Shown here: piece by piece, positions 8,258-16,742 of the stretch
Numbering within the stretch: the stretch's first letter is position 1
How the letters are laid out: every line of letters starts with the position of its first letter
Source of the DNA: Enterocloster lavalensis
GTDB taxonomy: Bacteria > Bacillota > Clostridia > Lachnospirales > Lachnospiraceae
Assembly (NCBI RefSeq): GCF_902364025.1
Contig: NZ_CABJCG010000010.1
Location: forward strand, 75,083-139,082
DNA: 64,000 nt
Reading direction: 5' to 3'
Program-made: the position numbers and the translations under genes
The notes under the pieces: generated by a model
Seen by the model: only the letters and a program-made list of their open reading frames with translations
What the model was told of the DNA's origin: nothing
The model's database searches: none

Positions 8258-9387
8258 AACGATGCATCGCCTGCGGCGCCCCTTTGTGGGAGACGCCGCT
8301 GCTTACGCTAGATAACATGCCCGCTTCGGCCCAGCACATGCCGGATGCAGAGGGAGTTAAGACGGATGAAGGGCTGACTCTGGACTTATGTCAATGCGCC
8401 GGCTGCGGGCTGGTTCAGTTTGACTGCGAGCCGGTGGATTATTACCGGGATGTGATCCGGGCGGGAGGATTTTCCAAGACTATGGTGGAGCTGCGCAGAT
8501 ACCAGTACCGGCATCTGATCGACACCTACCATCTGGAAGGAAAACGGTTTATTGAGGTGGGCTGCGGACAGGGCGAATTCTTGAGCGTGCTGTCCGAGTT
8601 CCCGGTGGAGGCCCACGGAATCGAGCACGATCCCAGGCTGGTGGCCCTGGCCAGGGAGCGCGGGCTGGATGTGACGGAAGGGTTTACGGAGACGGAGGAC
8701 ACCGTTTTTCCGGACGGGCCTTACGATGTGTTTCTGTCCTTCAATTTTTTGGAGCACCAGCCGGATCCCTGCGCCATGCTGCAGGCAATCCACCGCAATC
8801 TGGACGACGACGGCATGGGCCTGATCACCGTGCCCAGCTTTGAGTATATCATGGACCACAACAGCTATTACGAGTTGATCCGGGATCACATCGCCTACTA
8901 TACCTTTGACACCCTGACGCCGCTTCTGGAGCGGAACGGTTTTGTGGTGGAGGAATGCGAGATCATCAACCGGGACACCCTGTCAGTAGTGGTTAAAAAG
9001 CGTCCGCAGATGGAGACGGGGAATCTGCTGGAATGTTATGTGAACCTGCGCAAGGAAATGGACACGTATCTGAAATATCTCAAGGCGTGGAACAAGAAGG
9101 TCGCCATCTGGGGCGCCAGCCACCAGGGCTTCACGCTGGCGGCCACCACCAAGCTGGGGAAAAAGGCGGAGTACATCATCGATTCCGCCCCGTTCAAGCA
9201 GGGAAAATTCGCACCCGCCTCCCACCTGCCCATCGTAGGCCCGGAACATTTTGAAGAACACCCGGTGGACGCCATCGTGATCACCGCACCGGGATATACG
9301 GACGAGATCGCAGCAAGCATCCGGGAGCGGTTCGGCAAAGACGTGGAAGTTCGCGCGATGCGGTTCAATCACCTGGAGACGTTATAG
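8254..9387 (+). CDS. SAM-dependent methyltransferase, sugar C-methyltransferase type
   Basis: A 377-residue protein in three parts. An N-terminal zinc-binding segment has Cys4-x2-Cys7 and a CxC..C cluster near residues 46-51. A class I methyltransferase domain has the SAM motif FIEVGCGQGEF near residue 100. A C-terminal Rossmann-like domain (VAIWGASHQGFTLA ... YIIDSAPFKQGKF) completes it. This architecture is that of C-methyltransferases acting on 4-keto-deoxy sugars (TylC3/NovU-like). With the preceding epimerase it suggests synthesis of a branched or methylated deoxysugar. The start overlaps the epimerase stop (ATGA). Confidence 0.85.
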   Translation: MKRCIACGAPLWETPLLTLDNMPASAQHMPDAEGVKTDEGLTLDLCQCAGCGLVQFDCEPVDYYRDVIRAGGFSKTMVELRRYQYRHLIDTYHLEGKRFIEVGCGQGEFLSVLSEFPVEAHGIEHDPRLVALARERGLDVTEGFTETEDTVFPDGPYDVFLSFNFLEHQPDPCAMLQAIHRNLDDDGMGLITVPSFEYIMDHNSYYELIRDHIAYYTFDTLTPLLERNGFVVEECEIINRDTLSVVVKKRPQMETGNLLECYVNLRKEMDTYLKYLKAWNKKVAIWGASHQGFTLAATTKLGKKAEYIIDSAPFKQGKFAPASHLPIVGPEHFEEHPVDAIVITAPGYTDEIAASIRERFGKDVEVRAMRFNHLETL

Positions 9388-9392
9388 ATTTT

Positions 9393-9435
9393 GTCCTAAG
9401 GGGTACCAGGCGAAGCCTGGTGGATTCCTTAGGAC
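9393..9435. repeat. Nested two-stem hairpin
   Basis: The outer 9-bp stem GTCCTAAGG/CCTTAGGAC (9393-9401 with 9427-9435) encloses a perfect inner stem ACCAGGC-GAA-GCCTGGT (9405-9421). It lies 5 nt past the methyltransferase stop. There is no T-run, so it is not a classic terminator; it may be an mRNA-processing or stabilising structure, or a REP-like repeat. Confidence 0.65.
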
Positions 9436-9512
9436 GGCTTGCGAATTCTAACCGTTGGATTATGGGGTACCAGGCGAAGCCCGATAGATTCCTTAGGACG
9501 GCCCGCGAATTC
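9400..9512. repeat. Two tandem copies of a 50-bp intergenic repeat
   Basis: Copies at 9400-9449 and 9464-9512, 64 bp apart, share GGGGTACCAGGCGAAGC, then GATTCCTTAGGACGGC and GCGAATTC. The first copy forms the nested hairpin; in the second the left outer arm and part of the inner stem are altered. The end of each unit resembles the inner part of the 1652-1784 element. Together these repeats occupy half of the 9388-9625 gap; the rest is C-rich leader. Confidence 0.7.
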
Positions 9513-9625
9513 CGGCGTTGGCCCAGACGACCATAGTATCCCAATGTTGGCCTCAGACGCTCCGAGAATCCCCACCCCTCCCCCACCATCCCAATCACCA
9601 CATAAAAAGAAAGGACCTCCTCACC

Positions 9626-10687
9626 ATGAAAGCATTCGTACTAAAAAAACCAGGCGTAGTCGGCTGGCACGATGCCCCCGAGCCGTCCCTCGTCCCTTAC
9701 GGCGCAATACTCGCCCCAGTGGCTATGACGCCCTGTTCGTCGGACGTGCACACCGTGTACGGCGGGGGCTCGCCCAAGGCGCCCAATCTGATTCTGGGTC
9801 ATGAGTGCGTGGCGCGGATTCTGGAGGTGGGGGATCAGGTGCGTGATTTCTCTCCCGGAGAGATCGTCGCGGTTCCGGCCATCACGCCGGACTGGCGGGC
9901 TCTGGCCATCCAGGAGGGCAACGACCGCCACGCCGGGAAGCCATTTTCCGGCCACCAGCTGGGCAGAACCCAGCCGGGGGTATTTGCGGAGCGGTTTCTG
10001 ATTCCGGACGCGGACACCACGCTGGCGAAGATTCCCCAGGGGGTCACGCTGGAGCAGGCGCTGATGTGCGTGGACACCATGACCACCGGCTTTACGGGGG
10101 CGGAGTACGCGGATATCAAGGCCGGAGATACCGTGGTCGTGCTGGGCATCGGGCCCATCGGCCTGATGGCGGTGGCCGGGGCGGTCCACATGGGCGCGGC
10201 GCGGATCATCGGCGTGGGAACCCGCCCGGTCTGTGTGGACCTGGCCCGGGAGTACGGAGCCACGGATGTCATCAGCTACCGGGACGGGGACGTGGTGGAG
10301 CAGGTCCTTGACATGACGGACGGTCTCGGCGCGGACGGCGTGATCATCTGCGGCGGCGGGGACGAGGTGTTCACCCAGGCCGTGGACATGGTGCGCTACG
10401 GCATCGGAACGGTTTCCAATGTAAATTATTACGGCGGAACCGGCTCCATCGGCTACCCGAAATTTTCCGGCGGCAGAGGCATGGCCGGAAAGACCATCCA
10501 TATGGAGCTGGCCAGAGGCGGCCGCGCCCGCATCGAGCGTATGCTGAAAATGGTTCAGTACAGGCGGGTGGACCCGGGGAAAATGGTGACCCACCGGCTG
10601 CACGGCCTGGACAAAGTGGAGGAGGCGTTGGAGCTCATGCACCACAAGCCGAAAGACCTGGTCAAGGTCATGGTACAAAACGATTGA
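9626..10687 (+). CDS. NADP-type secondary alcohol dehydrogenase (zinc, MDR family)
   Basis: A 353-residue medium-chain dehydrogenase closely resembling the Thermoanaerobacter/Clostridium beijerinckii secondary alcohol dehydrogenases. Catalytic zinc ligands are the Cys in TPCSSDVHT, His-Glu in LGHECV and the Asp in VPAITPDW. The cofactor fold is VVLGIGPIGLMAVAGA, and the VGTRPVCVD segment with the later Tyr (SYRDG) matches the NADP-binding residues of TbADH. The structural-zinc four-cysteine lobe is absent, as in that branch. It interconverts secondary alcohols and ketones. Starts at ATG 9626 after AAAGGA. Its position inside a glycan cluster is unusual. Confidence 0.88.
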   Translation: MKAFVLKKPGVVGWHDAPEPSLVPYGAILAPVAMTPCSSDVHTVYGGGSPKAPNLILGHECVARILEVGDQVRDFSPGEIVAVPAITPDWRALAIQEGNDRHAGKPFSGHQLGRTQPGVFAERFLIPDADTTLAKIPQGVTLEQALMCVDTMTTGFTGAEYADIKAGDTVVVLGIGPIGLMAVAGAVHMGAARIIGVGTRPVCVDLAREYGATDVISYRDGDVVEQVLDMTDGLGADGVIICGGGDEVFTQAVDMVRYGIGTVSNVNYYGGTGSIGYPKFSGGRGMAGKTIHMELARGGRARIERMLKMVQYRRVDPGKMVTHRLHGLDKVEEALELMHHKPKDLVKVMVQND

Positions 10688-10724
10688 ACGCAAATACGAT
10701 ATCCTGGAGTAAACGAGAGATAAT

Positions 10725-11702
10725 ATGAAAACCATAAGTATTGTAGTGCCTTGTTATAATGAAGAAGAGAACGTAATCCCCTTAAGCCGCGCGATCACGG
10801 CCCTGTTTGAGAAGGAGCTGGCGGATTACCGGTACGAGCTGATTTTTATCGATAATGATTCGAGGGACCGGACCCGGGAACTGCTGCGGGGGCTCTGCCA
10901 GAGCGACCCAGACATCAAGGCGATTTTTAACGCCAAGAATTTCGGCCAGTTTAATTCCCCCTATTACGCCATGCTGCAGACCAGCGGGGACTGCACCATT
11001 CTCATGGCTGCGGATTTCCAGGACCCGGTGGAAATGATTCCCCAGTATGTGCGGGAGTGGGAGTCCGGGTATAAAATTGTGATCGGCATCAAGAAGAGCA
11101 GCCAGGAGAACAAGTTTATGTACTGGCTCAGAGGCTGTTATTACAAGCTGATCAAAAAACTCTCCGACGTGGAGCAGATCGAGCAGTTTACCGGCTTTGG
11201 CCTCTATGACGCCAAATTTATCCAGGTTCTGCGGGGGCTGAACGACCCCACGCCGTTTTTGCGCGGAATTGTGGCGGAGCTGGGCTTTAAGCGCAAGGAA
11301 ATACCCTACGAGCAGCCCTTGCGCCGGGCGGGCAAGACCAGCAACAATTTCTACCGCCTGTATGATGCGGCTATGCTGAGTATCACCTCCTATACCAAGG
11401 TGGGGCTGCGGCTGGCTACCATTTTCGGCAGCATCTGCGCCGGGCTCAGCATGGTGGTGGCCCTCGTCTACCTGGTGATGAAGCTGATCTGGTGGGACCG
11501 TTTTCCGGCCGGCATGGCGCCCATGCTGATCGGGATGCTGTTTCTTGGGTCGATTCAGATTTTCTTCATTGGATTGCTTGGGGAGTATATTATGAGCATC
11601 AACCAGCGGGTGATGAAACGGCCTCTGGTGATCGAGGAAGAGCGGCTGAATTTTGGCAGGGATGAGAAGTCCGGGGCGCAGCAGATACAGGATGGTGAGT
11701 AA
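10725..11702 (+). CDS. Polyprenyl-phosphate GT2 glycosyltransferase (GtrB/DPM1-like)
   Basis: A 325-residue membrane-bound GT2 enzyme. The N-terminal GT-A domain starts SIVVPCYNEEEN, with the nucleotide-binding Asp in FIDNDSRD and the metal-binding acidic motif in AADFQDP. Two hydrophobic segments follow at about residues 230-253 and 263-290. This layout is typical of enzymes that transfer a sugar from a nucleotide donor to undecaprenyl phosphate at the inner membrane face. It lies 37 nt after the dehydrogenase and 3 nt before the next glycosyltransferase. Confidence 0.88.
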   Translation: MKTISIVVPCYNEEENVIPLSRAITALFEKELADYRYELIFIDNDSRDRTRELLRGLCQSDPDIKAIFNAKNFGQFNSPYYAMLQTSGDCTILMAADFQDPVEMIPQYVREWESGYKIVIGIKKSSQENKFMYWLRGCYYKLIKKLSDVEQIEQFTGFGLYDAKFIQVLRGLNDPTPFLRGIVAELGFKRKEIPYEQPLRRAGKTSNNFYRLYDAAMLSITSYTKVGLRLATIFGSICAGLSMVVALVYLVMKLIWWDRFPAGMAPMLIGMLFLGSIQIFFIGLLGEYIMSINQRVMKRPLVIEEERLNFGRDEKSGAQQIQDGE

Positions 11703-11705
11703 ACG

Positions 11706-13922
11706 ATGAAATATAAAGTTGATGTGGTCCGGATCCGGGAAAATTCCATTACCTTAAACGGATGGGTGATCGGCAAATCCCCGGAGAGCAAGGCGACGTT
11801 CCGTGTGGAGGACGAGCGGCACAACCCGGTGAAATTTAAGTATGTCCCCACCAGGCGGGACGATGTGAGCCAGATTTATTATAAAAAATGTTATGACAGG
11901 GACTTCGGCTTTGACATTCGGTTTCCCTATGAGCGCGGAAAAAACTATTTCCTGCTGATCCGCTGCGAGGGGAAGCAGGCAAAGATCAAATATAATGAGG
12001 AGCTGATCGCCAGGCGTTCCAGCGTGGCCCACAAGCGGATCGAGAAACTCAAGGACCTGATGAACATGGAAACGGTTCATGTGGCCATGGATTTCTGGAA
12101 GGAACACGGCCTGAAGGCCCTGGTGGTCAAGTCCAAACACAAGCTTCAGGGGCTGGACAACGACTATGATTACGGGGAGTGGTACGAGCTGACCAAACCC
12201 ACGGAGGAGGAGCTGGAGGCCCAGAGGAAGAAACTGTTCGATTTTGAGCCCAGGCTGTCCATCGCCATTCCGGCTTACAAGACGCCGGAGCGGTATTTGA
12301 AGGAGATGCTGGACTCTATTCTGGCCCAGACGTATACCAACTGGGAGGTCTGCATTGCCGACGGCAGCCCCAAGGGCGAGAGCCTGGAGCGGGTGCTGCG
12401 CAGGTATGCGGAGAAGGATTCACGGATTCGTTACCAGATTCTGGGAGAAAATAAGGGGATCGCGGGAAATACCAACGCGGCCATGGATATGGCGCGGGGG
12501 GATTTTCTGGTGCTTGCGGACCACGACGACACGCTGCCGCCTCATGCGCTGTACGAGGTGGTGAAGGCGGTTAACGAGCGGCCGGGCGCACAGGTGATCT
12601 ATTCGGACGAGGATAAGCTGGACATGGACGGGAAGGCGCTGTTCGACCCGCATTTCAAGCCGGATTTCAACCCGGATCTTTTGACCAGCGTGAATTATAT
12701 CTGCCATTTGTTTGTGGTGCGGATGGATCTGCTGGAAACGGTGGGAAGGTTTCGGCAGGAGTTTGATGGGGCCCAGGACTATGATTTCATTTTCCGGTGT
12801 ACGGAGGCGGCGAAGGAGGTTTACCATATTCCCAAGGTGCTGTACCACTGGCGCTGCCATCAGAATTCCACGGCCAGCAACCCGGAGAGCAAGCGGTATG
12901 CCTTTGAGGCCGGGGCCAGAGCCATTATGGCGCACTATGAGCGCATGGGAATCGAGGCGGAGTCCGTGGTGAAGGGCGTGGACTTTGGGATTTATCACAC
13001 GAAGTTTAAGATTCAGGGGGAGCCGCTGGTGTCGGTGGTGATTCCCAATAAGGATCACTGGCAGGATCTGGATGTATGCGTGAAGTCGCTGTTGGAGCGG
13101 GCGACGTATAGGAACCTGGAGTTTGTGATTGTGGAGAATAACAGTGCGGAGGCGGAGACCTTTGCGTATTATGAGCGGCTTCAGGCGGAGCACGGGAATG
13201 TGAGGGTTGTGACCTGGGAGCGGGAGTTTAATTACTCGGCCATTAATAATTTTGGGGCCGGGTTCGCGAAGGGAGAATATTTGCTGCTGCTGAATAACGA
13301 TACGGAGATTATTGAGCCGGATTGTATTCAGGAAATGTTGGGTTTCTGCCAGCGCGAGGACGTTGGGATCGTGGGCGCGAGACTGCTCTATGCGGACGAT
13401 ACGATCCAGCACGCGGGCGTGGTGGTTGGGTTCGGCGGGATTGCCGGGCACACGTTTATCGGGCTGCATAAGGCGGAGAACAGCTATTTCCACCGGGCCA
13501 TGTGCGCCCAGGATTACAGCGCGGTGACGGCGGCCTGCATGATGACCAAAAAGTCGGTGTTCGATCAGGTGGGCGGACTCTCGGAGGAGCTGGCCGTGGC
13601 GTTTAATGATATCGACTATTGCATGAAGGTGCGCAGTTTGGGGAAACTGGTGGTGTATGCGCCGTATGCGCTGCTGTACCATTATGAGTCTAAGTCCAGA
13701 GGGCTGGAGGATACGCCGGAGAAGATCGAACGGTTTAACCGGGAAGTGGCGGTTTTTATTAAGAAATGGCCGGATATCATTCAGAATGGGGATCCGTATT
13801 ATAATCCGAATCTGACGCTGCGCAAGTCTAATTTCGCGCTGCGGGATCTGCTGAAGGAGAAAATCGGGGAACCTTATGATCTGAGCGTGTACGATCGGTT
13901 TGCGCCGGAGGAACAGGCATGA
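11706..13922 (+). CDS. Two-domain GT2 glycosyltransferase
   Basis: A 738-residue protein with an N-terminal region of about 170 residues of unknown type, possibly a beta-rich binding domain. It is followed by two GT2 domains. The first begins RLSIAIPAYKTPERY, with the DxD-like motif in VIYSDEDKLD. The second begins VSVVIPNKDHW, with LLLNNDTEII. Such tandem enzymes usually add two different sugars, or alternate linkages, in rhamnan- or galactan-like surface polymers. The stop overlaps the next gene by 4 nt. Acceptor and donor cannot be read from sequence. Confidence 0.85.
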   Translation: MKYKVDVVRIRENSITLNGWVIGKSPESKATFRVEDERHNPVKFKYVPTRRDDVSQIYYKKCYDRDFGFDIRFPYERGKNYFLLIRCEGKQAKIKYNEELIARRSSVAHKRIEKLKDLMNMETVHVAMDFWKEHGLKALVVKSKHKLQGLDNDYDYGEWYELTKPTEEELEAQRKKLFDFEPRLSIAIPAYKTPERYLKEMLDSILAQTYTNWEVCIADGSPKGESLERVLRRYAEKDSRIRYQILGENKGIAGNTNAAMDMARGDFLVLADHDDTLPPHALYEVVKAVNERPGAQVIYSDEDKLDMDGKALFDPHFKPDFNPDLLTSVNYICHLFVVRMDLLETVGRFRQEFDGAQDYDFIFRCTEAAKEVYHIPKVLYHWRCHQNSTASNPESKRYAFEAGARAIMAHYERMGIEAESVVKGVDFGIYHTKFKIQGEPLVSVVIPNKDHWQDLDVCVKSLLERATYRNLEFVIVENNSAEAETFAYYERLQAEHGNVRVVTWEREFNYSAINNFGAGFAKGEYLLLLNNDTEIIEPDCIQEMLGFCQREDVGIVGARLLYADDTIQHAGVVVGFGGIAGHTFIGLHKAENSYFHRAMCAQDYSAVTAACMMTKKSVFDQVGGLSEELAVAFNDIDYCMKVRSLGKLVVYAPYALLYHYESKSRGLEDTPEKIERFNREVAVFIKKWPDIIQNGDPYYNPNLTLRKSNFALRDLLKEKIGEPYDLSVYDRFAPEEQA

Positions 13923-14914
13923 AGCGGACGATGGTGACGGTGGTGATACCGAATTATAACGGACTGCGGTTCATGGAGGATTGCTTCGCGGCGCTGGATT
14001 TGCAGGTGTACCGGCATTTTAAGGTGCTGGTGGTGGACAACGGGTCCACGGACGGCAGTGTGGAGTGGTTGAAGGAACGGGGGATTCCGACGATTTTTCT
14101 GGAGAAAAATACGGGATTTTCCGGGGCGGTGAATGTGGGGATCAGGACGGCGGATACGCCTTATGTGATCCTGTTAAATAATGACACGGAGCCGGAGCCG
14201 GATTATGTGGGGGAGCTGGTGAGGGCCATTGGAAGGTCGGAACGGATTTTTTCGGTGAGTCCTAAGATGGTGCAGATGTTTAACCGGGAGCTGATGGACG
14301 ACGCGGGGGATATGTATTGCGTGCTGGGCTGGGCGTTTCAGAGAGGCGTGGGGAGGTCGGCGAGGAAGTATAACCGGGCCAGCAGGGTGTTTTCGGCGTG
14401 CGCGGGGGCCGGGATTTACAGGAAAAGTGTGTTTGAGGAGATTGGGTATTTTGATGAGATGCATTTTGCGTATTTGGAAGATATGGATGTGGGATACCGG
14501 GCGAAGCTGGCCGGGTATGATAATGTGTATTGCCCGGATGCGGTGGTGTATCATGTGGGGAGCGGAACCAGCGGGTCGAAGTATAATGAGTTTAAGGTGA
14601 GGCTGGCGGCAAGGAATAATGTGTATTTGAATTATAAGAATATGCCGGACTGGCAGCTGGCGCTGAACGCGGTGCCGCTGGCAGTGGGGATTTGGGTGAA
14701 GTATGGGTTTTTTAAGAGGTTGGGGTTTGGAAAGGTTTATTGGGATGGGGTGTTGGAAGGGATTAAGAGCAGGGGGAAGTGTAGGAGGGTGGATTTTCGG
14801 AAGGTGAAGAGTGGGGCCTGCTGGAGAGCTCAGGGGGAGATGATGGCGGGAATGATGGTGTATTTGTGGGAGTTTGGATGGAGACAGGTGGGGAAGATAG
14901 GGAAGAGAAGATAA
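13919..14914 (+). CDS. GT2 glycosyltransferase (WbbL/rhamnosyltransferase-like)
   Basis: A 331-residue glycosyltransferase starting VTVVIPNYNGLRFMED with the acidic motif in VILLNNDTEPEPD and the acceptor-side signature YLEDMDVGYRAKLAGY. It resembles WbbL-type rhamnosyl- and galactosyltransferases of surface-polymer clusters. Codon usage is noticeably different from the upstream genes (many GGG, GTG, AGG and TTG codons), hinting at separate ancestry. Starts by a 4-nt overlap with the preceding GT, so they are probably co-translated. Confidence 0.85.
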   Translation: MKRTMVTVVIPNYNGLRFMEDCFAALDLQVYRHFKVLVVDNGSTDGSVEWLKERGIPTIFLEKNTGFSGAVNVGIRTADTPYVILLNNDTEPEPDYVGELVRAIGRSERIFSVSPKMVQMFNRELMDDAGDMYCVLGWAFQRGVGRSARKYNRASRVFSACAGAGIYRKSVFEEIGYFDEMHFAYLEDMDVGYRAKLAGYDNVYCPDAVVYHVGSGTSGSKYNEFKVRLAARNNVYLNYKNMPDWQLALNAVPLAVGIWVKYGFFKRLGFGKVYWDGVLEGIKSRGKCRRVDFRKVKSGACWRAQGEMMAGMMVYLWEFGWRQVGKIGKRR

Positions 14915-14982
14915 TGGATCAGACGAGGTGAGGGGGACGCGGGAGCTGGGAAGGGGGGACTGGCGGGAGAGAGTCCGCCGGG

Positions 14983-15012
14983 AAGCCTGGGGCCGCGCGC
15001 GGCCCCAGGCTT
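14983..15012 (+). terminator. Perfect 15-bp GC-rich palindrome after the GT genes
   Basis: AAGCCTGGGGCCGCG is followed directly by its exact reverse complement and TTT. A small second hairpin GTGGC-TGTC-GCCAC follows at 15014-15027. It lies 69 nt after the glycosyltransferase stop. The T-run is short, so termination may be partial. Confidence 0.55.
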
Positions 15013-15030
15013 TGTGGCTGTCGCCACACA

Positions 15031-15094
15031 GGGGACCTTAGAAAAGTGCCCGGGAACGTGCGAGCACGCTCCCGGACCCTTCCCTAAGGCCCCC
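15031..15094. repeat. Nested hairpin in the 326-nt intergenic gap
   Basis: The outer stem GGGGACCTTAG (15031-15041) pairs with CTAAGGCCCCC (15084-15094), one mismatch. It encloses an inner hairpin CCGGGAACGTG/CACGCTCCCGG (15050-15060 with 15065-15075). The CCTTAG outer stem recalls the nested hairpin at 9393. The rest of the 14915-15240 gap holds the palindrome, an AT-rich stretch with TATAAT at about 15158, and the leader of the phosphotransferase gene. Confidence 0.55.
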
Positions 15095-15240
15095 TGCCCG
15101 GCTCGTAGTCGGAAAAAATTAAGATATTTTTTATAGTCAAGCCTTGACAGATCATGTATAATATACAGGATATTCGGAGTTTTTTGAGCGGATTTTGCGG
15201 CGGCGGGGGTTGGCCGGGAATTAGGGTGAGATGAGATAGA

Positions 15241-16656
15241 ATGATTAAGGATAATCAAAAGACATTGAACCGGCTGCATGTGGTGCTGGACGCGCTGTTT
15301 ATTGTGGTGACGTACAGCCTGGTGTGGCTGATTATGATCAGCGGTAAGGTGCTGCCTGTGACGGAGGGCGTTGTCCCGGCGCAGTATTATTTCGCAGCGC
15401 TGCTTTTTATTGTTCCGGTGTATCTGCTGCTGTACGGCGGATTTCACCTGTATGCGCCGAAACGGGTTCAGGGCCGGCGCCTGGAGTTTGCTAATATCTG
15501 TAAGGCCAATATTATCGGCCTGATGCTGATTACGTTTGTGCTGTTTGCAGCGCGTAAGAACGGCTACCTGTACCATTTTTCTACAAAAATGATTCTGGCG
15601 TTCTTTGCGCTGAATATTGTGATGCAGGCCCTGGAGCGGAATGCGATCCGCCTGTTCCTGCGTTCCATGCGCTCCAACGGCTTTAATCTGAAACACATTC
15701 TGCTGATCGGCTACAGCCGGGCGGCGGAAGGGTTCGTGGACCGGGTCTGCGTTAACCCGGAGTGGGGATATCAGATCCGTGGGATTTTGGACGACCATCA
15801 GCCGGCGGGTTATGCCTACAAGGGAGTGGAGGTGCTGGGCCCGATTGCCAATCTGGAGGTGTTCCTGGCGTCCAATACGCTGGATGAGATTGCGATCACC
15901 CTCAGCATCAAGGAGTATATGAATCTGGAGGAGATTGTGGCCGCCTGCGAGAAGTCGGGGGTTCACACCAAATTTATTCCGGATTACAATAATATGATAC
16001 CGACCATACCGTTTATGGAGGACCTGCAGGGCCTTCCGATTATCCATATCCGCCACGTGCCGTTGACGAATATGTTCAACGCCACCATGAAGCGGCTGGT
16101 GGATATTGCGGGGGCTGTGTTTGGTCTGGTTATTTTTTCGCCCATTATGCTGGTTACGGCCCTGCTGGTCAAGGTAACTTCTCCGGGACCGGTGCTGTAC
16201 AGCCAGGAACGGGTGGGACTGCACAACCATACGTTTAAAATGTATAAATTCCGTTCCATGGAGGTCCAGGATCCTAAAAAGGAGCGGAGTCAGTGGACGA
16301 CTCCTCATGATCCCAGAGTGACTCCCATCGGGAAGTTTATCCGCAAGACAAGCATCGATGAGATGCCGCAGTTTTTCAACATTCTGGTCGGGGACATGAG
16401 TCTGGTGGGGCCCAGGCCGGAGCGGCCGCTGTTTGTGGAGAAGTTTAAGGAAGAAATTCCGCGCTATATGATCAAGCACCAGGTGCGTCCGGGATTGACC
16501 GGCTGGGCGCAGGTCAACGGCTACCGGGGGGATACCTCCATTACGAAGCGGATTGAACACGACCTTTACTATATCGAAAACTGGAGCCTGGGATTTGATT
16601 TTAAAATTATGTTTTTGACGATCTTTAAAGGCTTTATCAATAAAAACGCATATTAA
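15241..16656 (+). CDS. Undecaprenyl-phosphate sugar phosphotransferase (initiating enzyme)
   Basis: A 471-residue polyprenol-phosphate hexose-1-phosphate transferase. Four to five N-terminal membrane helices lead into a CoA-binding-like Rossmann domain (HILLIGYSRAAEGFVDR). The C-terminal catalytic bacterial sugar transferase domain has membrane-reentrant KRLVDIAGAVFGLV, then KMYKFRSM, the KTSIDEMPQ.FN motif and the SLVGPRPERP signature. It transfers sugar-1-phosphate from UDP-sugar to undecaprenyl phosphate, the first step of the lipid-linked glycan. Length and ending (IFKGFINKNAY) match the WbaP/CpsE-type family; glucose or galactose specificity is not determinable. Confidence 0.9.
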   Translation: MIKDNQKTLNRLHVVLDALFIVVTYSLVWLIMISGKVLPVTEGVVPAQYYFAALLFIVPVYLLLYGGFHLYAPKRVQGRRLEFANICKANIIGLMLITFVLFAARKNGYLYHFSTKMILAFFALNIVMQALERNAIRLFLRSMRSNGFNLKHILLIGYSRAAEGFVDRVCVNPEWGYQIRGILDDHQPAGYAYKGVEVLGPIANLEVFLASNTLDEIAITLSIKEYMNLEEIVAACEKSGVHTKFIPDYNNMIPTIPFMEDLQGLPIIHIRHVPLTNMFNATMKRLVDIAGAVFGLVIFSPIMLVTALLVKVTSPGPVLYSQERVGLHNHTFKMYKFRSMEVQDPKKERSQWTTPHDPRVTPIGKFIRKTSIDEMPQFFNILVGDMSLVGPRPERPLFVEKFKEEIPRYMIKHQVRPGLTGWAQVNGYRGDTSITKRIEHDLYYIENWSLGFDFKIMFLTIFKGFINKNAY

Positions 16657-16742
16657 TTGTATGGGAAAACACATACTATTGATACCCAAGTGGTGTGCGC
16701 GGCAGGTATGATGGTGCACGCGCAATGGAATGAGGATGACGC

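Noticed and set aside
15145..15163. TTGACA and TATAAT upstream of the phosphotransferase gene as a consensus promoter
   Set aside because: They are only 7 bp apart, so they cannot form one promoter; TATAAT alone may still be a -10.
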